A stretch of DNA of 64,000 bases, taken from assembly GCF_016859285.1 (NCBI RefSeq), contig NC_053419.1, positions 15,672,501 to 15,736,500 of the forward strand, read 5' to 3'. Shown piece by piece: positions 42,601 to 51,600 of this stretch. How positions within the stretch are numbered: position 1 is the first letter of the stretch; each line of letters starts with the position of its first letter. The position numbers and the translations under genes are program-made. The stretch comes from Xiphias gladius. Its lineage: Eukaryota > Chordata > Actinopteri > Istiophoriformes > Xiphiidae. The notes below the pieces were generated by a model. It was given only the letters and a program-made list of their open reading frames with translations. It was not told where the DNA came from and did no database searches.

Positions 42601-45600
42601 AGACAGGACCCTGAATCTGTTGTGTTCCAATGTTTAATAGGCCTACAACACCATCGCTCTCCCCTTGGGAGATCAGACCACAACCTGGTCCACCTTCAGC
42701 CCAAGTACAGACCACTGGTCATGCGTCTACCGACCCCCATCAAGGACTGACTGTTTGACCGAATACATCAACTTCTGTGTGGTTACCTTTGTTCCGGTCA
42801 AAACTGTCCAATGTTTTCCCAACAACAAGTCCTGGCTTACCAAAGACATCAAAGCACTCTTGAACAAGAAGAAGAGGGTGTTCAGGTCAGGGGACAGGGA
42901 GGCATTAAAGAGGGTCCAGAAATAGCTGTCAGTGAATATCAGAGAAGGCGAGGAGGCCTATTGGAGGAAGCTTGAGCAGAAGCTGTGGCAGAATGACACC
43001 AGGGAGGTCTGGAGAGGTTCTTAGGACCGTCACTGGTTACAAACCCAGCAGTCAGAAGGTAGATGGGAACATCAACAGAGCCAACAAGCTGAACTGTTTC
43101 TTCCATATGTTCAACGTGCAGCCTCACATTGACCACTTTGATCAAAACCACCCAGTGACAACGACATCTCCCACCTGCTGACCATCTCTGCTGACCAGGT
43201 CAATAGGGTGCTGAGTAAACACCACCAGGATGATGCTCATCTGAGGTCTTGGATCATGGACTACCTTACTGGATGTCTTCAGCATGTGCACCTCAGAACT
43301 GTGTGTCAGACACACTTGTGAGCAGTACTGGCGCTCCATAGGGGACTGCCGTGTCCCCTTTTCTCTTTACCCTGTACACCTTGGACTTCAGGTACGACAC
43401 GGACACCTGCAACCTACAGAAGTTCTCCAAAGACTCTGCAGTTCTTGTTTGCATCAGCGGGGGGAGATTAACAATAGAGTAACGTCCAAACAAAAAATGA
43501 AAACAGGCAATACAGTTCGTAGCCTGTGAGAAAAGGCAAGTCTTTAGCATGTTTTATTAAAAAGGAATAACTCGGCTGATCTAACATAAAGAAAAAACAA
43601 AATCCACTACTGCAAAGGCTTCACCGCCTGTATGATCGAAGCACAAACAAATACCCCCAGTTAAATGACTAAAGGGATTTAGACGAATTGTGGTACCAGA
43701 GGTGCTTAGAGATAAACCCATAGACCGGACCAACCAAGGCCTTTAAAACAAACACCAAAATTTTAGACACAATTAATCACACAGGGAGGCAGCCTAGTGA
43801 AACTAAGACGGGTGCAATGTTGTCTGTTTTATTGGAGCTTGACAGAAGTCTGTTCAGAGATTATGGTTAAGCTGCAAACAAGAAAGAGAGGCCGGGCTGA
43901 TCCTAACATATAGGGAATTTTAATAATCAAGCTGCAAGGTGAAAGCAGGGATGATCTTTTATAGTTTTGAAAGACATAGACAGTGGTTGATTTTATAAAT
44001 AATCTAAAGCTGTTGAAAACAGAGAGATCACAGAGATCACAACAGAATGTATCTATTTTTCTTCAAATTTCAAGGTACGATTATGTATTTGAGCTGTGTC
44101 TGGGTTCTTTTGCCTCCAGCTCAAGAAAGGCAGAGTGAAAGTCAGCACTGTTGCTAAAGAACTGGAGTCTGGTGGGTTTAACAAGATAAGCACAGTTTTA
44201 CTCCGATTTAGCCATCAATCATTTCAGACCAACTATAGAGTCTTTACATTTCGATATAAATAATATTAGAAAAAACTCAACAGGGTATTCATAAGCCAGT
44301 GGGAACATTTAGAATTAAGCAACAGTCTTTACATATCATATTAATGACTTACTGTTACAAAGTCACGAAACTTACTGTTATGTAAGTAATGTGATTAGTT
44401 TTAAAAACTACATAACACCATTTAATCTACTAATAGCCAAGCCATCATACTGCATCTGTCTGAAGATAAATAAATACACAACAACAGAACATGGGTCATG
44501 GAGTGTTTTGGGTTACTTTAACTGTAATTTAGCTTAATAGCTACTGTACAAACCACTCAAACCATCCTGATATCGAGGAGCTGAAAGAGGGTCAAATATA
44601 TAAAAAGTTTAAATAAATCTAAAGTAAGACTGAGTTCAAGTAAAAACACAATAGACCATGCCTACAATTGGCAGAGAGTATCATGGGATTTGTTGCAGGC
44701 TATTTTTGATTTACTTGTACTTTTTCTGTGTTAACTTCTTCTTTTGAGGAACTTTCACATTGTGTCTGCTAACGCAGTGACTTGCAGCTGAGATGGATGT
44801 TACTAAAAAAAAACAGTCTTTAAATGTGAACACTGAAAACATGGGTGCTGTATTTTTTTAACAGTTCCTTATTCAGTCTGGGAATGTGTAAATTTGATTT
44901 CATATAGAGTGTACGGTCAGCCTTAGTGTGTCACACCTGATGTTTGTGCTTCATTTGTTCAACAACAACACAGTACTAAGCCCAGGAAACAATGTCAGAG
45001 ACAATAACAAATTACTATGACTATACTGGACTATGTAATGATGAATAAACAATAAGGGAGATAGACAGACACCAATGTTTTGATTAATGCTTCAAAATTC
45101 AGTACACAGGGTCAGAGTACCCTTCTGTCTAAGAACAGTGTCACAGCTCCCTCCGGATCTTCTCCTAAAGCGGCTGTAGCAGATGCAAAAATAAGAGGAA
45201 AAAGGACATTCTTGGAACCTCTTTCAAGAAAGAAAAAAGTGATAGCAAGTACAGGACTATGTGTCACAGAGGCAATTAGAGCTCCACCAGCAGACAGCGA
45301 GACTGATCCCCTGCGGAGGAAGCTACAGGAGGTCAACTCTCCGCAGGTCTGCCAGTTGGGCAAAAAATACCTCTGTATCCCTGCCACCAGCACCCCTGCT
45401 GAGAGGGTGTTTAGCACTTGTGGCAATATTGTGATTTGTCATACAGTAGGTCAGCACTGAAGCCAGATTCAGTGAACAGGCTTGTTTTTCTGGCACATAA
45501 CCTTAACAGTGATGTATTCTTGCCAGGGCCACTTTGCCTTATTTAAGAAGCAAGTTGGAAATGCCAGTTTATTTTTCTGGTGTATGTTTATAAACCCAGA

Positions 45601-46894
45601 GTATGATAAAGGTTATTTGGCACTGAAGTGTTTGGTTCACCTTCAAGTGTACAATGGAAAAAATAATGCATACAGGCTTATTTTGCTGACAGTTAATATT
45701 AAAACTATATTACATAATGGCAGAGTGCATTATGCTTATACATTTTTGCATCATGTTATATATTTTTTAAATAGTTTTTCATGTTACAATTTAGAACTCT
45801 CAGGTAGTGGGCACAGAAAAATCTAAAACTATAACATATTAAAGTAAAACCACCAGACCATAGGGTTGAATAGACCAGTTCATCTCTAACAGATTGAAAA
45901 CTATATTTTCTACCTGGAAAAAACAATATTTGTAACTACAAGTGCCTGACATAATGCAATTTTGATATTGATATTTTTAAACCAAATCACTAGATCTGGA
46001 TCATTATATTGAAGATATTTGCACTAAAGGGACAAATCGTCAAATAATAAGCTATTTAGCATTGTTTTATTAATTGAAATCCATGTGGCCACCCCAAACG
46101 CCAGATTGCTGCAAGGAGGTGAGACCCAAACACCCCAAAGCAGCAGTGCAGGGGACTGGTAAGAGCATGAGGTCGGATTATAGCCTGAGGGCATAGAGAG
46201 GGTTTCAGATCCCTCTGCCACCTTGTAGGGATTACAGGTTTGAATTTGATATGGATGGTCAAAGGCAGCCACTGGAGGGGGTGTTGCAGGGGGGGGCCAA
46301 CAGGGGAGGATCACATCAAATGTATGACCTCCCCACATGTTTTTTCTTGTTTCTTGTGCCTGGACTGTCCCTATAGAAGATATTCTTCTATCACTAAAAC
46401 CTGAAAAATTACACAGACACCCAGGGTGACTCAGTGGTTCACATGGTTCATATTTATCTACCTATTCTAATAAAATATTATATACTACAAGAGTTGTTGT
46501 AAAGATAAACCATCATTCAAGCCAAGAGACCCCACAACAACTATTTTGCACATACCCTCTGTCTACAGACCAGCTGTAAAATCTTGATTTTGGATCCAAT
46601 AATAAACACAAGAGCAAATACTGCTCTTTTATGTCTTGAGTCTTGAGAATGAAATGACGTCAGAACACAGGACAGGACAAGATAAATATCTGCCTTTGAA
46701 CTCTAGGTCGACAGAAATATGCCCTGTAGGACTGTCCAAGGTTGTAAACTTTTAAATAAATGCATGTTTTAGCATGAAAACCCAGTAATATAAAACCTAA
46801 ATATTGAAAATACTGGATATCAGTTGGTAAGCTTACCAGGGGCTGCAGCAGTGATGCACAGAAGCAGGGCAAACCGCGCCAAGTGACCTTCCAT
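9667..46894 (-). CDS. eng: Endoglin, TGF-beta/BMP co-receptor (13 coding exons)
   Basis: Endoglin is an endothelial type I membrane glycoprotein that binds BMP9/10 and assists ALK1 signalling (family knowledge). Coding exons in transcript order: 46837-46894, 31610-31746, 25045-25158, 21084-21261, 18320-18500, 18119-18221, 17718-17910, 17281-17432, 16814-17044, 15378-15444, 10036-10146, 9892-9939, 9667-9788. All junctions are GT-AG and the frame stays open, giving 1695 nt (564 aa). Signal peptide is about 1-20; the orphan domain about 21-321 has Cys 25, 45, 171, 198 and 223; ZP-C is about 322-450; RVKR is at 456-459; the membrane helix is about 483-504; the tail ends [14 protein letters not shown], nearly the human ending, with an SSMA PDZ ligand. 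N-glycosylation sequons lie at N95, N106/107, N219, N224 and N418. Human endoglin has 658 residues; the shortfall fits absence of the ZP-N module. The AK1 neighbour supports orthology. Exon 1 is assigned from signal peptide, donor and phase fit. Confidence 0.95.
9789..9891 (-). other. eng: eng intron 12, 103 nt with TTTTC repeat
   Basis: This very short last intron begins GTAAGGATG and then runs into about six TTTTC units on the sense strand (AGAAA repeats at 9851-9882 on the plus strand). If retained it has no stop in the incoming frame. Reading continues into exon 13 in another frame and stops at 9731, replacing the SSMA end. Confidence 0.7.
9851..9882 (+). repeat. AGAAA pentanucleotide repeat
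   Basis: About six AGAAA units. On the eng sense strand this is a TTTTC pyrimidine tract starting about 10 nt after the exon 12 donor. Confidence 0.9.
9892..9939 (-). other. eng: eng exon 12: 48-nt symmetrical tail exon, possible cassette
   Basis: This exon is exactly 48 nt and begins and ends in phase 1, so including or skipping it keeps the frame. It adds 16 residues ([16 protein letters not shown]) just after the membrane-proximal KIKT of the cytoplasmic tail. It has a good acceptor (AATTCAG) and a GTAAGG donor, followed at once by a (TTTTC)n pyrimidine run on the sense strand. I see no counterpart in the human tail, which runs from YSHTR to SPSKREPV. Whether it is constitutive or alternative cannot be told from DNA alone. 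Confidence 0.75.
9940..10035 (-). other. eng: eng intron 11, 96 nt with in-frame stop if retained
   Basis: This intron follows the transmembrane exon directly. Its donor is GTACAT, weaker than the consensus GTAAG. If unspliced, translation continues 23 residues past KIKT and ends at a TGA at 9965-9967. In mammals the short isoform S-endoglin arises by retention of the intron in the equivalent place, directly after the transmembrane exon. Confidence 0.65.
11965..13190 (+). pseudogene. 5'-truncated L2-type LINE, reverse transcriptase C-terminus and 3' UTR
   Basis: Residual coding sequence gives [23 protein letters not shown], then [25 protein letters not shown] and LLWNHLP, ending in [15 protein letters not shown] near 12456. 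These are hallmarks of the C-terminal part of L2/CR1-like LINE polyproteins in fish. A small deletion and stop near 12128 break it. The 3' UTR (12460-13190) has an AT-trinucleotide stretch, the GGGAGTTTTTCCTC block and an ATATAAATAAAATT tail running into ATTGAA-like repeats. It sits in eng intron 10, in opposite orientation to the gene. Confidence 0.85.
13191..15377. other. eng intron 10 remainder, nothing recognised
   Basis: No exon or named repeat is seen. A-rich run near 14909-14935. Confidence 0.5.
15785..16640 (-). pseudogene. Dead Tc1/mariner transposase element
   Basis: The minus strand encodes [11 protein letters not shown] (16010-16201), the Tc1 catalytic-core signature, and further on [10 protein letters not shown] with the third acidic residue at about 15990-16020. 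Conserved blocks on either side match the common fish Tc1 transposase layout. Several frameshifts and stops disconnect these blocks, so no intact transposase exists. It lies in eng intron 9, transcribed in the same direction as eng. Terminal inverted repeats were not delimited, so ends are approximate. Confidence 0.85.
19542..19580. repeat. Perfect 17-bp stem, 5-nt loop hairpin
   Basis: AAGTCTGTGCAATTACT is followed by TGTGT and then by its exact reverse complement. It lies in eng intron 4. The stem is too short for a microRNA precursor and has no flanking pairing that I can see. It could be the remains of a small foldback transposon. Confidence 0.9.
27552..27646 (+). repeat. Long AC microsatellite (about 47 units)
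   Basis: An almost pure 95-bp AC run in eng intron 2, the longest simple repeat in the window. Apparent Cys-Val and His-Thr proteins across it are artefacts. It is likely length-polymorphic. Confidence 0.98.
33482..33494 (+). repeat. Poly-G run
   Basis: Thirteen or so consecutive G in eng intron 1, preceded by another GGGG. It might form a quadruplex or be a sequencing weak point. Confidence 0.8.
36118..36191. mobile_element. 74-bp foldback MITE of Tc1/mariner type
   Basis: The arms are about 32 bp (CAGTGGGGTCCAGAAGTCTG... and its imperfect reverse complement ending ACCCAACTG) around a spacer of about 10 bp. A TA follows the right end directly. It lies in eng intron 1 and shares its arm with the solo repeat at 6696-6721. 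Confidence 0.8.
37093..37111 (+). repeat. AG microsatellite
   Basis: Short pure AG run in eng intron 1. Confidence 0.9.
37399..37423. promoter_or_regulatory. ETS-FOX-GATA motif cluster in eng intron 1
   Basis: In 25 bp the plus strand carries CAGGAAG (ETS core), GTAAACA (forkhead core) and CTTATCA (GATA site in reverse), lying next to each other. It is in a locally GC-richer stretch of intron 1 (about 36960-37520), roughly 9.5 kb downstream of the eng start codon. A further GATA-type site (CTATCAG) is at about 37260. This arrangement resembles haemato-endothelial enhancers. Confidence 0.35.
41930..43490 (+). pseudogene. Decayed non-LTR retrotransposon ORF (endonuclease and reverse transcriptase pieces)
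   Basis: Fragments in different frames keep the order of a LINE polyprotein: [12 protein letters not shown] near 42090 and [12 protein letters not shown] near 42230 (endonuclease side), [18 protein letters not shown] near 42830, then a reverse transcriptase piece near 43330-43450 that reads [18 protein letters not shown] after frame changes. Stops and frameshifts are frequent. The pattern fits a CR1/Rex1-like fish LINE; the family is an inference. It lies in eng intron 1, antisense to eng. Confidence 0.75.
43650..43990 (-). pseudogene. L2/CR1-like LINE C-terminal fragment
   Basis: On the minus strand, broken frames give LQLDY followed later by [12 protein letters not shown], which line up with the LDYCNSLY and FKILLLVYKALNG blocks of fish LINE reverse transcriptases. 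Very degraded. It abuts the plus-strand LINE at 41930-43490, so two insertions lie in opposite orientations. Confidence 0.5.
45080..45440 (+). pseudogene. hAT transposase C-terminal fragment
   Basis: A 126-codon frame contains [19 protein letters not shown], the dimerisation-domain signature of hAT (ZBED/Charlie-like) transposases, followed by CGNIV and then unrelated sequence. The N-terminal zinc finger and catalytic RNase H-like core are absent. It is a scrap in eng intron 1, about 1.4 kb from exon 1. Confidence 0.8.
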
Positions 46895-47050
46895 GACTGT
46901 TAACTTTAAGTTTCAGGTGTTGGTAGAAGGTGAGTCTGGGTCTCTGGGGCGTGAGGGTGCTTGGGAAGCGGCTGAAGTGTCCTTGTCTAGCAGCAGAGCA
47001 GCAATGACTGTGGCAGCGGAAGAGCAGACGATTCCAGTCTTTAAAGGTCG
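46895..47050 (-). promoter_or_regulatory. eng: eng 5' UTR and candidate core promoter
   Basis: The 150 bases before the eng ATG (46892-46894) read on the minus strand as a plausible 5' UTR. A TTTAAAG-like weak TATA element sits near 47038-47045, and a GCGGAAG ETS-type site lies on the plus strand at about 47016-47022. No start site can be fixed from sequence. ETS-dependent, TATA-poor promoters are usual for endothelial genes. Confidence 0.35.
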
Positions 47051-47540
47051 AAAGGTCAGGAAAAAAGAAGCAGGGAATCAATGAGGAGATGTGATGGTTG
47101 ATAAGAATGTGACTCACTCAAGCCAATCTCATGCATGTCACCCTCATACTCAGCGTACAATGTCAAACCAAGTATTGCATGCAAATCCATCTACTATTAT
47201 CCAAAACCGTGTCATTAAAAATCTTATGACACAAATATTTTCTATGATGCCGATTACGCGCACATATTGCCATAACTATTGATAACTAACATGAATATTG
47301 ACAGTGCAGTTTACCCCTTGTAAGGTATCTGATTAAATTTTAGCTCCATGCATCAAAATAACTGAGAACACACAAGGGACATGGGTCCTTCACACAACCT
47401 GACAGTGAGGGAAATGTTGCTTAAATGTCTTTAATGTTGCTTAAATGTCAGTGGGATGGCAGGACTTTCTCCCTGAGGCAATCCCACAGCATTTCCCCTC
47501 CGTCCTCCCTGTGCACAATGACGGGTCTGAACCCAAGGGG

Positions 47541-47634
47541 TTATCTGCTGGTCACTAACTTCTGACCGGCTGTTTCAGGAAGCACTATGACACGGCTTTC
47601 TTTAAATAATATCACAATGCCGACATCAGATAAG
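47541..47634. promoter_or_regulatory. GATA/ETS/GATA cluster upstream of eng
   Basis: Within 94 bp, about 650-740 bp upstream of the eng start codon, there are TTATCT (GATA site, 47541-47546), CAGGAAGC (ETS core, 47576-47583) and AGATAAG (GATA site, 47628-47634). Mammalian endoglin is known to be driven by ETS and GATA factors. Short motifs like these occur often by chance, so this is a candidate only. Confidence 0.3.
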
Positions 47635-47899
47635 AAGGAGACTGCTCTTGTTATATGATTCATATAGGGGGGGAGGAAGAGCCTGTGTAAACTGTTTACG
47701 CGCTTCCAAAGGAAAACAAAAAGAAAAAAGTCACGTTATTTCCCTGGACCTCTTACTATACGCGAAAAGTGTCTTTACCTAGCAACATGGTGTACTTTGG
47801 AAGTAAATAAAATAGGCTTAACGGGTGAAAAGCAATGGCCTCCATTGATTAACATTGATAAGTTATACATAATTTCATTAATGAGGCGAAATAGTAGAC

Positions 47900-48640
47900 T
47901 AAAATGAACAGTGAAGGCGCCTTACAGACGGCTGTCAGCCTCCCTTGGCCATCGTCCCCTCGTCTGCACGGCTCTTGTAATTAGCACTTTCTAGCTAACG
48001 GCGGTCATTTCATAACAGGCGTAAAACGGACCGGCCGAGGGTCGAGGACTGAGTGTGGCTAACTCGCTGCCCTGTGGGCTGTCAGGGGAAATAAAACAGA
48101 CCACACAAGGCACTATAAACGTTCTTTAAAACAAAAAATGTATACTACTGATAATAATAATGCTAAATTAAAAAAAAAAAAACCAAAACAAAGTCACGAA
48201 ACTTACTTTTAAGGTAGGGTGTGTGTCTTTAATAAGGCAGGCTTGATAATCCACAGGCGAGGATGTGGCTGAGCTCAGCGATGTAGCGATGTCAGGACTT
48301 TCCAAACTTTTTGTGCCGCCTGGGCGGTGCAGATTTACTTTAGCACCCCTCCCACCGGATTCCTCTTTCTTAGTAAGTGCTGCCCCTGTCATGCATTGTC
48401 TTATCTGGTCGGCGCAGAGTCTATTAAAAAATAGGCTGCGTGTAAATCTCCGCTCTCCCGAACGACAGCCTTTTACTAGACGTGCGTTTCTGTCACCGTT
48501 TTGCCCTCACGTCCGCAGAAAAAAAAAGGCACCTATTGTCTGCGCCGTAGGTCCGGCAGCTCACATTGACGAGATAAGATGCCGCAATAACCCAGATCCC
48601 GATCGGGTAATTGTAAGAACACTATCGCTGAGTTAACGAG
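47900..48640. other. CpG-richer stretch upstream of eng, possibly with a hAT-like end
   Basis: CpG is clearly denser here than nearby (for example around 47940-48060 and 48440-48610). It starts about 1 kb upstream of the eng ATG. At 48291 the phrase CAGGACTTTCCAAACTTTTT resembles the terminus of a vertebrate hAT-type repeat, so part may be transposon-derived. A 123-codon plus-strand frame (48265-48636) has no family features. Confidence 0.35.
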
Positions 48641-51600
48641 GAAAAAACTCTAAAGGCTAATGGAGCAGGAACGAGGACGTTGCGGGAAACTTGACTTGAG
48701 AGTCATCAGGTTTCCAAGGGGGTCTTCATTATCACAAGTGTTTCACTGATAGTTGTCTAATGCTAGGTCAGAAAAAAAAAAAGAAAAAGGAAACCGTTAA
48801 TAGCTGACTCGGCGTGCTGAATCTTCCAAAATGTGAACAAATGCAGGCAAAAAAAAAAAAACAAAACAAAAAAGGTTCAGTTTGTAGACAACAGTGTAAC
48901 TCACTGAATCCATGCCAACATTATAATTCCTGTTTCTTGCAAAAGTCTTCCAAAATACTTGGTCGTAAACAAAAAACAAAGAAATTTAAAAAAATCAATA
49001 TATCGACATAGGATAGACACACACAAAAAAAGTATCCACACTACTCTGTGACATTAATATTTCCCAATGATCTTGTGTGAGATAGTTTTCTCCTAAGAAG
49101 TGAATGTTAATTAATGGAATTTGGGGTTGCTGGTTTTTAATCTAATTTAACCTTTTTACATTGCCTAAGCTAAGATAAACGTGTCATGACTGTGGGATTA
49201 TACATATTTAACTGACAAAGGTGTGTGATTATTATTTACCTCTTGGCAAGAAAGCAGATAAGCGAATTTCCTAAAATTACCTATTATCTTCCATTAGTAT
49301 TTAAACCATTAGTAAGAAGTATATCACTATGTGAGCCTTGTCTTGTGTAATGTTAGGACATGGTTAGATTAGAAAAAGGAGAAAACAAATGTCTTATATT
49401 TAATATTACGATTAAAATCGATGCACAGAATAATGATAATGAAATCTATAATAATTTCTCCGGGTTTTACATTCACATTTTGCATTGAATGTAAAAATGT
49501 TTTACAAAAACATGACTAATTGTTGTACTTTCCAAAGTGGACTAACCTTGGGATTTATAGAAAGAGGGTGGATTGAAAAAAAAAAAAAAAAAAACACAGG
49601 GCTTTACCAGAAAGGATACGGATTTTGTGAAAGCAGGTCATGAGTAATGACAGTTTCATCTGGCATCTGAATGTTTCCAACAGAACCTCAGTCACATATA
49701 TTAGTAATATCCTAACATTGCTGACATAAAAGTGTTGTTAGATTCCTTTTAATCCTTATGCACAGAATGATGGAAAGCCAGAATCTTACGTGTAAAATAG
49801 ACAACTGTCGTAAGGCTACAATTAATACAAAAAAAAAAAAAAAAAATGCCCCAGAAAATAAACAATACACACTGTGAGAGAGATGCTCTCAAGGAAACAA
49901 ATACATTCCAGAGACCTGTTTCAGTTATAGGCCATACTTTATCTAAATTCCACACCGTAGTTCCCCCGGAGCAATTTCGGTCCTTACAGTGAAGGGTGAA
50001 GCCGGTTTTAGGAGGACACTTCAAGAGAAATGCCACCTCTTTAAAGAACCGGTATCGCACATGAGGACAGTTTAGTCAGTGGCTTTGAACGCCCGTCAGA
50101 CTAAAACCATGAAAGCCTCTGAATTTATGATGCCACAGTTTGCATTCTTTTCTGTGGGATTTTTGTTGCGGCCCTTTTCTGTTCTCTATCTGTATCGCCA
50201 TTATCAGTTAAAATGCATTTTAACGTGTGGTTAGAATGTGATTGCGATGTGGAACACCACATATGTACAATAATATATGAAAGCATAGCGCACACCATAC
50301 AAAAAGACACAATCGTGCGTATGTGATCGCAGAACCCCTACCAGCTTTTTATCTGCATTACACATGCGAGACGTGCTACGCAGCACAGTCCAACACGTGT
50401 CTGCCTTTGTTGTGTTACAAATTAATTGACAACAGCGTTGATGCTGATGAGAACAGCAAGCTAAATAGGCCCGTTGAAATTATTGTCTTATGCTGCCATC
50501 TCTTGTGTTGCAACCTGACAACAAGTTTCAGATGTTGACTTGAATGTTTTTCCTCTCATTTACATATCTCCAGACAGGTCTTTAATCAAGTCTAAGCTGC
50601 CCGAAGCTGATTCCATGTTTTCATCATGCATCACTGTGAATGCCTGAATTTTTGCCCATTCTACGGTATGTACTTTAATTTTCTAGTTTTTTAACATCTA
50701 CCTGTTCACATATGGTCACCACACTCAAATATAATCTACTATAGTAATGTGAAAGGGAGTTTTTGTTTCCTTCAAGGAGGCAATTTCAATATAATTACAG
50801 TGCTATTATGGAAATTATTCACCTATTGTCAGTTAAAGGTTAGTGCTGTATTTTATGGTCTGTACTTAGGAAATTGATGAACGATTTAAGAAAACTAGTA
50901 TGTTCGTTTTAACGAAAATTATTTACCTGTTTTCAGTGAGCTTCAGTTATTTTTATGCACACAATTTTCTGTTAACAGCCCCACAATGCATTGCATTTTA
51001 TAGATGTAAAAATTATACTTGTGTGACCGTACATCTGTCACTGATGACACAATATGGCGATGATTCATAAATGCCGGACATCTTGATTTATTGCTCGCTA
51101 AAAAAAATGAACCATTAAGTGTCTGTTAAACTGGGAGTAATAAATGAGTGAACGAAGTAGTGCTTTCAGACATAGCACTAAAAACTGATTGTAAGTTTGA
51201 CGTTTGAAACGGGAAAATGAACGACATGTCAATAGGTCTTTTTTACTGCAGGCATTTTGATTTGTCAGAGTATGAAAAGCACAGATGTTACATATGAAAT
51301 TAAACCACTGCAGAAGAAGATGGCACGAGATAACATTAGAGCACTCCTAACAAAGGAGCTCTAGTCAGGCTTCAATCAATGGTAAACCTTGTGGAAAATG
51401 TGATGGACATATGGCATTTACTGTGTGTTTATCGCCTGTATTGATTTGAAGAACGCTGCAGTCCGTATATGCCCGCACAGCCCTGAGAGGAGGTCTCGTC
51501 AACCAAAATAAGTAAAAAACACTTCTGTGGGTGTACCGTGGCTGCGTGGACCAACCGTGGAGAGACAAACACAATTACAAAAAAGACATGTATTTGTTTG

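Larger units (their letters stand above)
31747..46836 (-). other. eng: eng intron 1, 15.1 kb
   Basis: The largest intron separates the signal-peptide exon from the first orphan-domain exon. It holds the poly-G run, foldback MITE, ETS/FOX/GATA cluster, LINE debris and hAT fragment listed separately. I saw no other exon-like block in it. Confidence 0.8.

Noticed and set aside
46024..46338. 104-codon minus-strand frame and the GC-richer block around it
   Set aside because: Proline- and cysteine-rich but without a known domain. It may be a dispersed repeat, but I cannot name it.
48265..48636. 123-codon plus-strand reading frame upstream of eng
   Set aside because: It is open because of GC-richer sequence; no domain is seen and it probably overlaps a transposon end.
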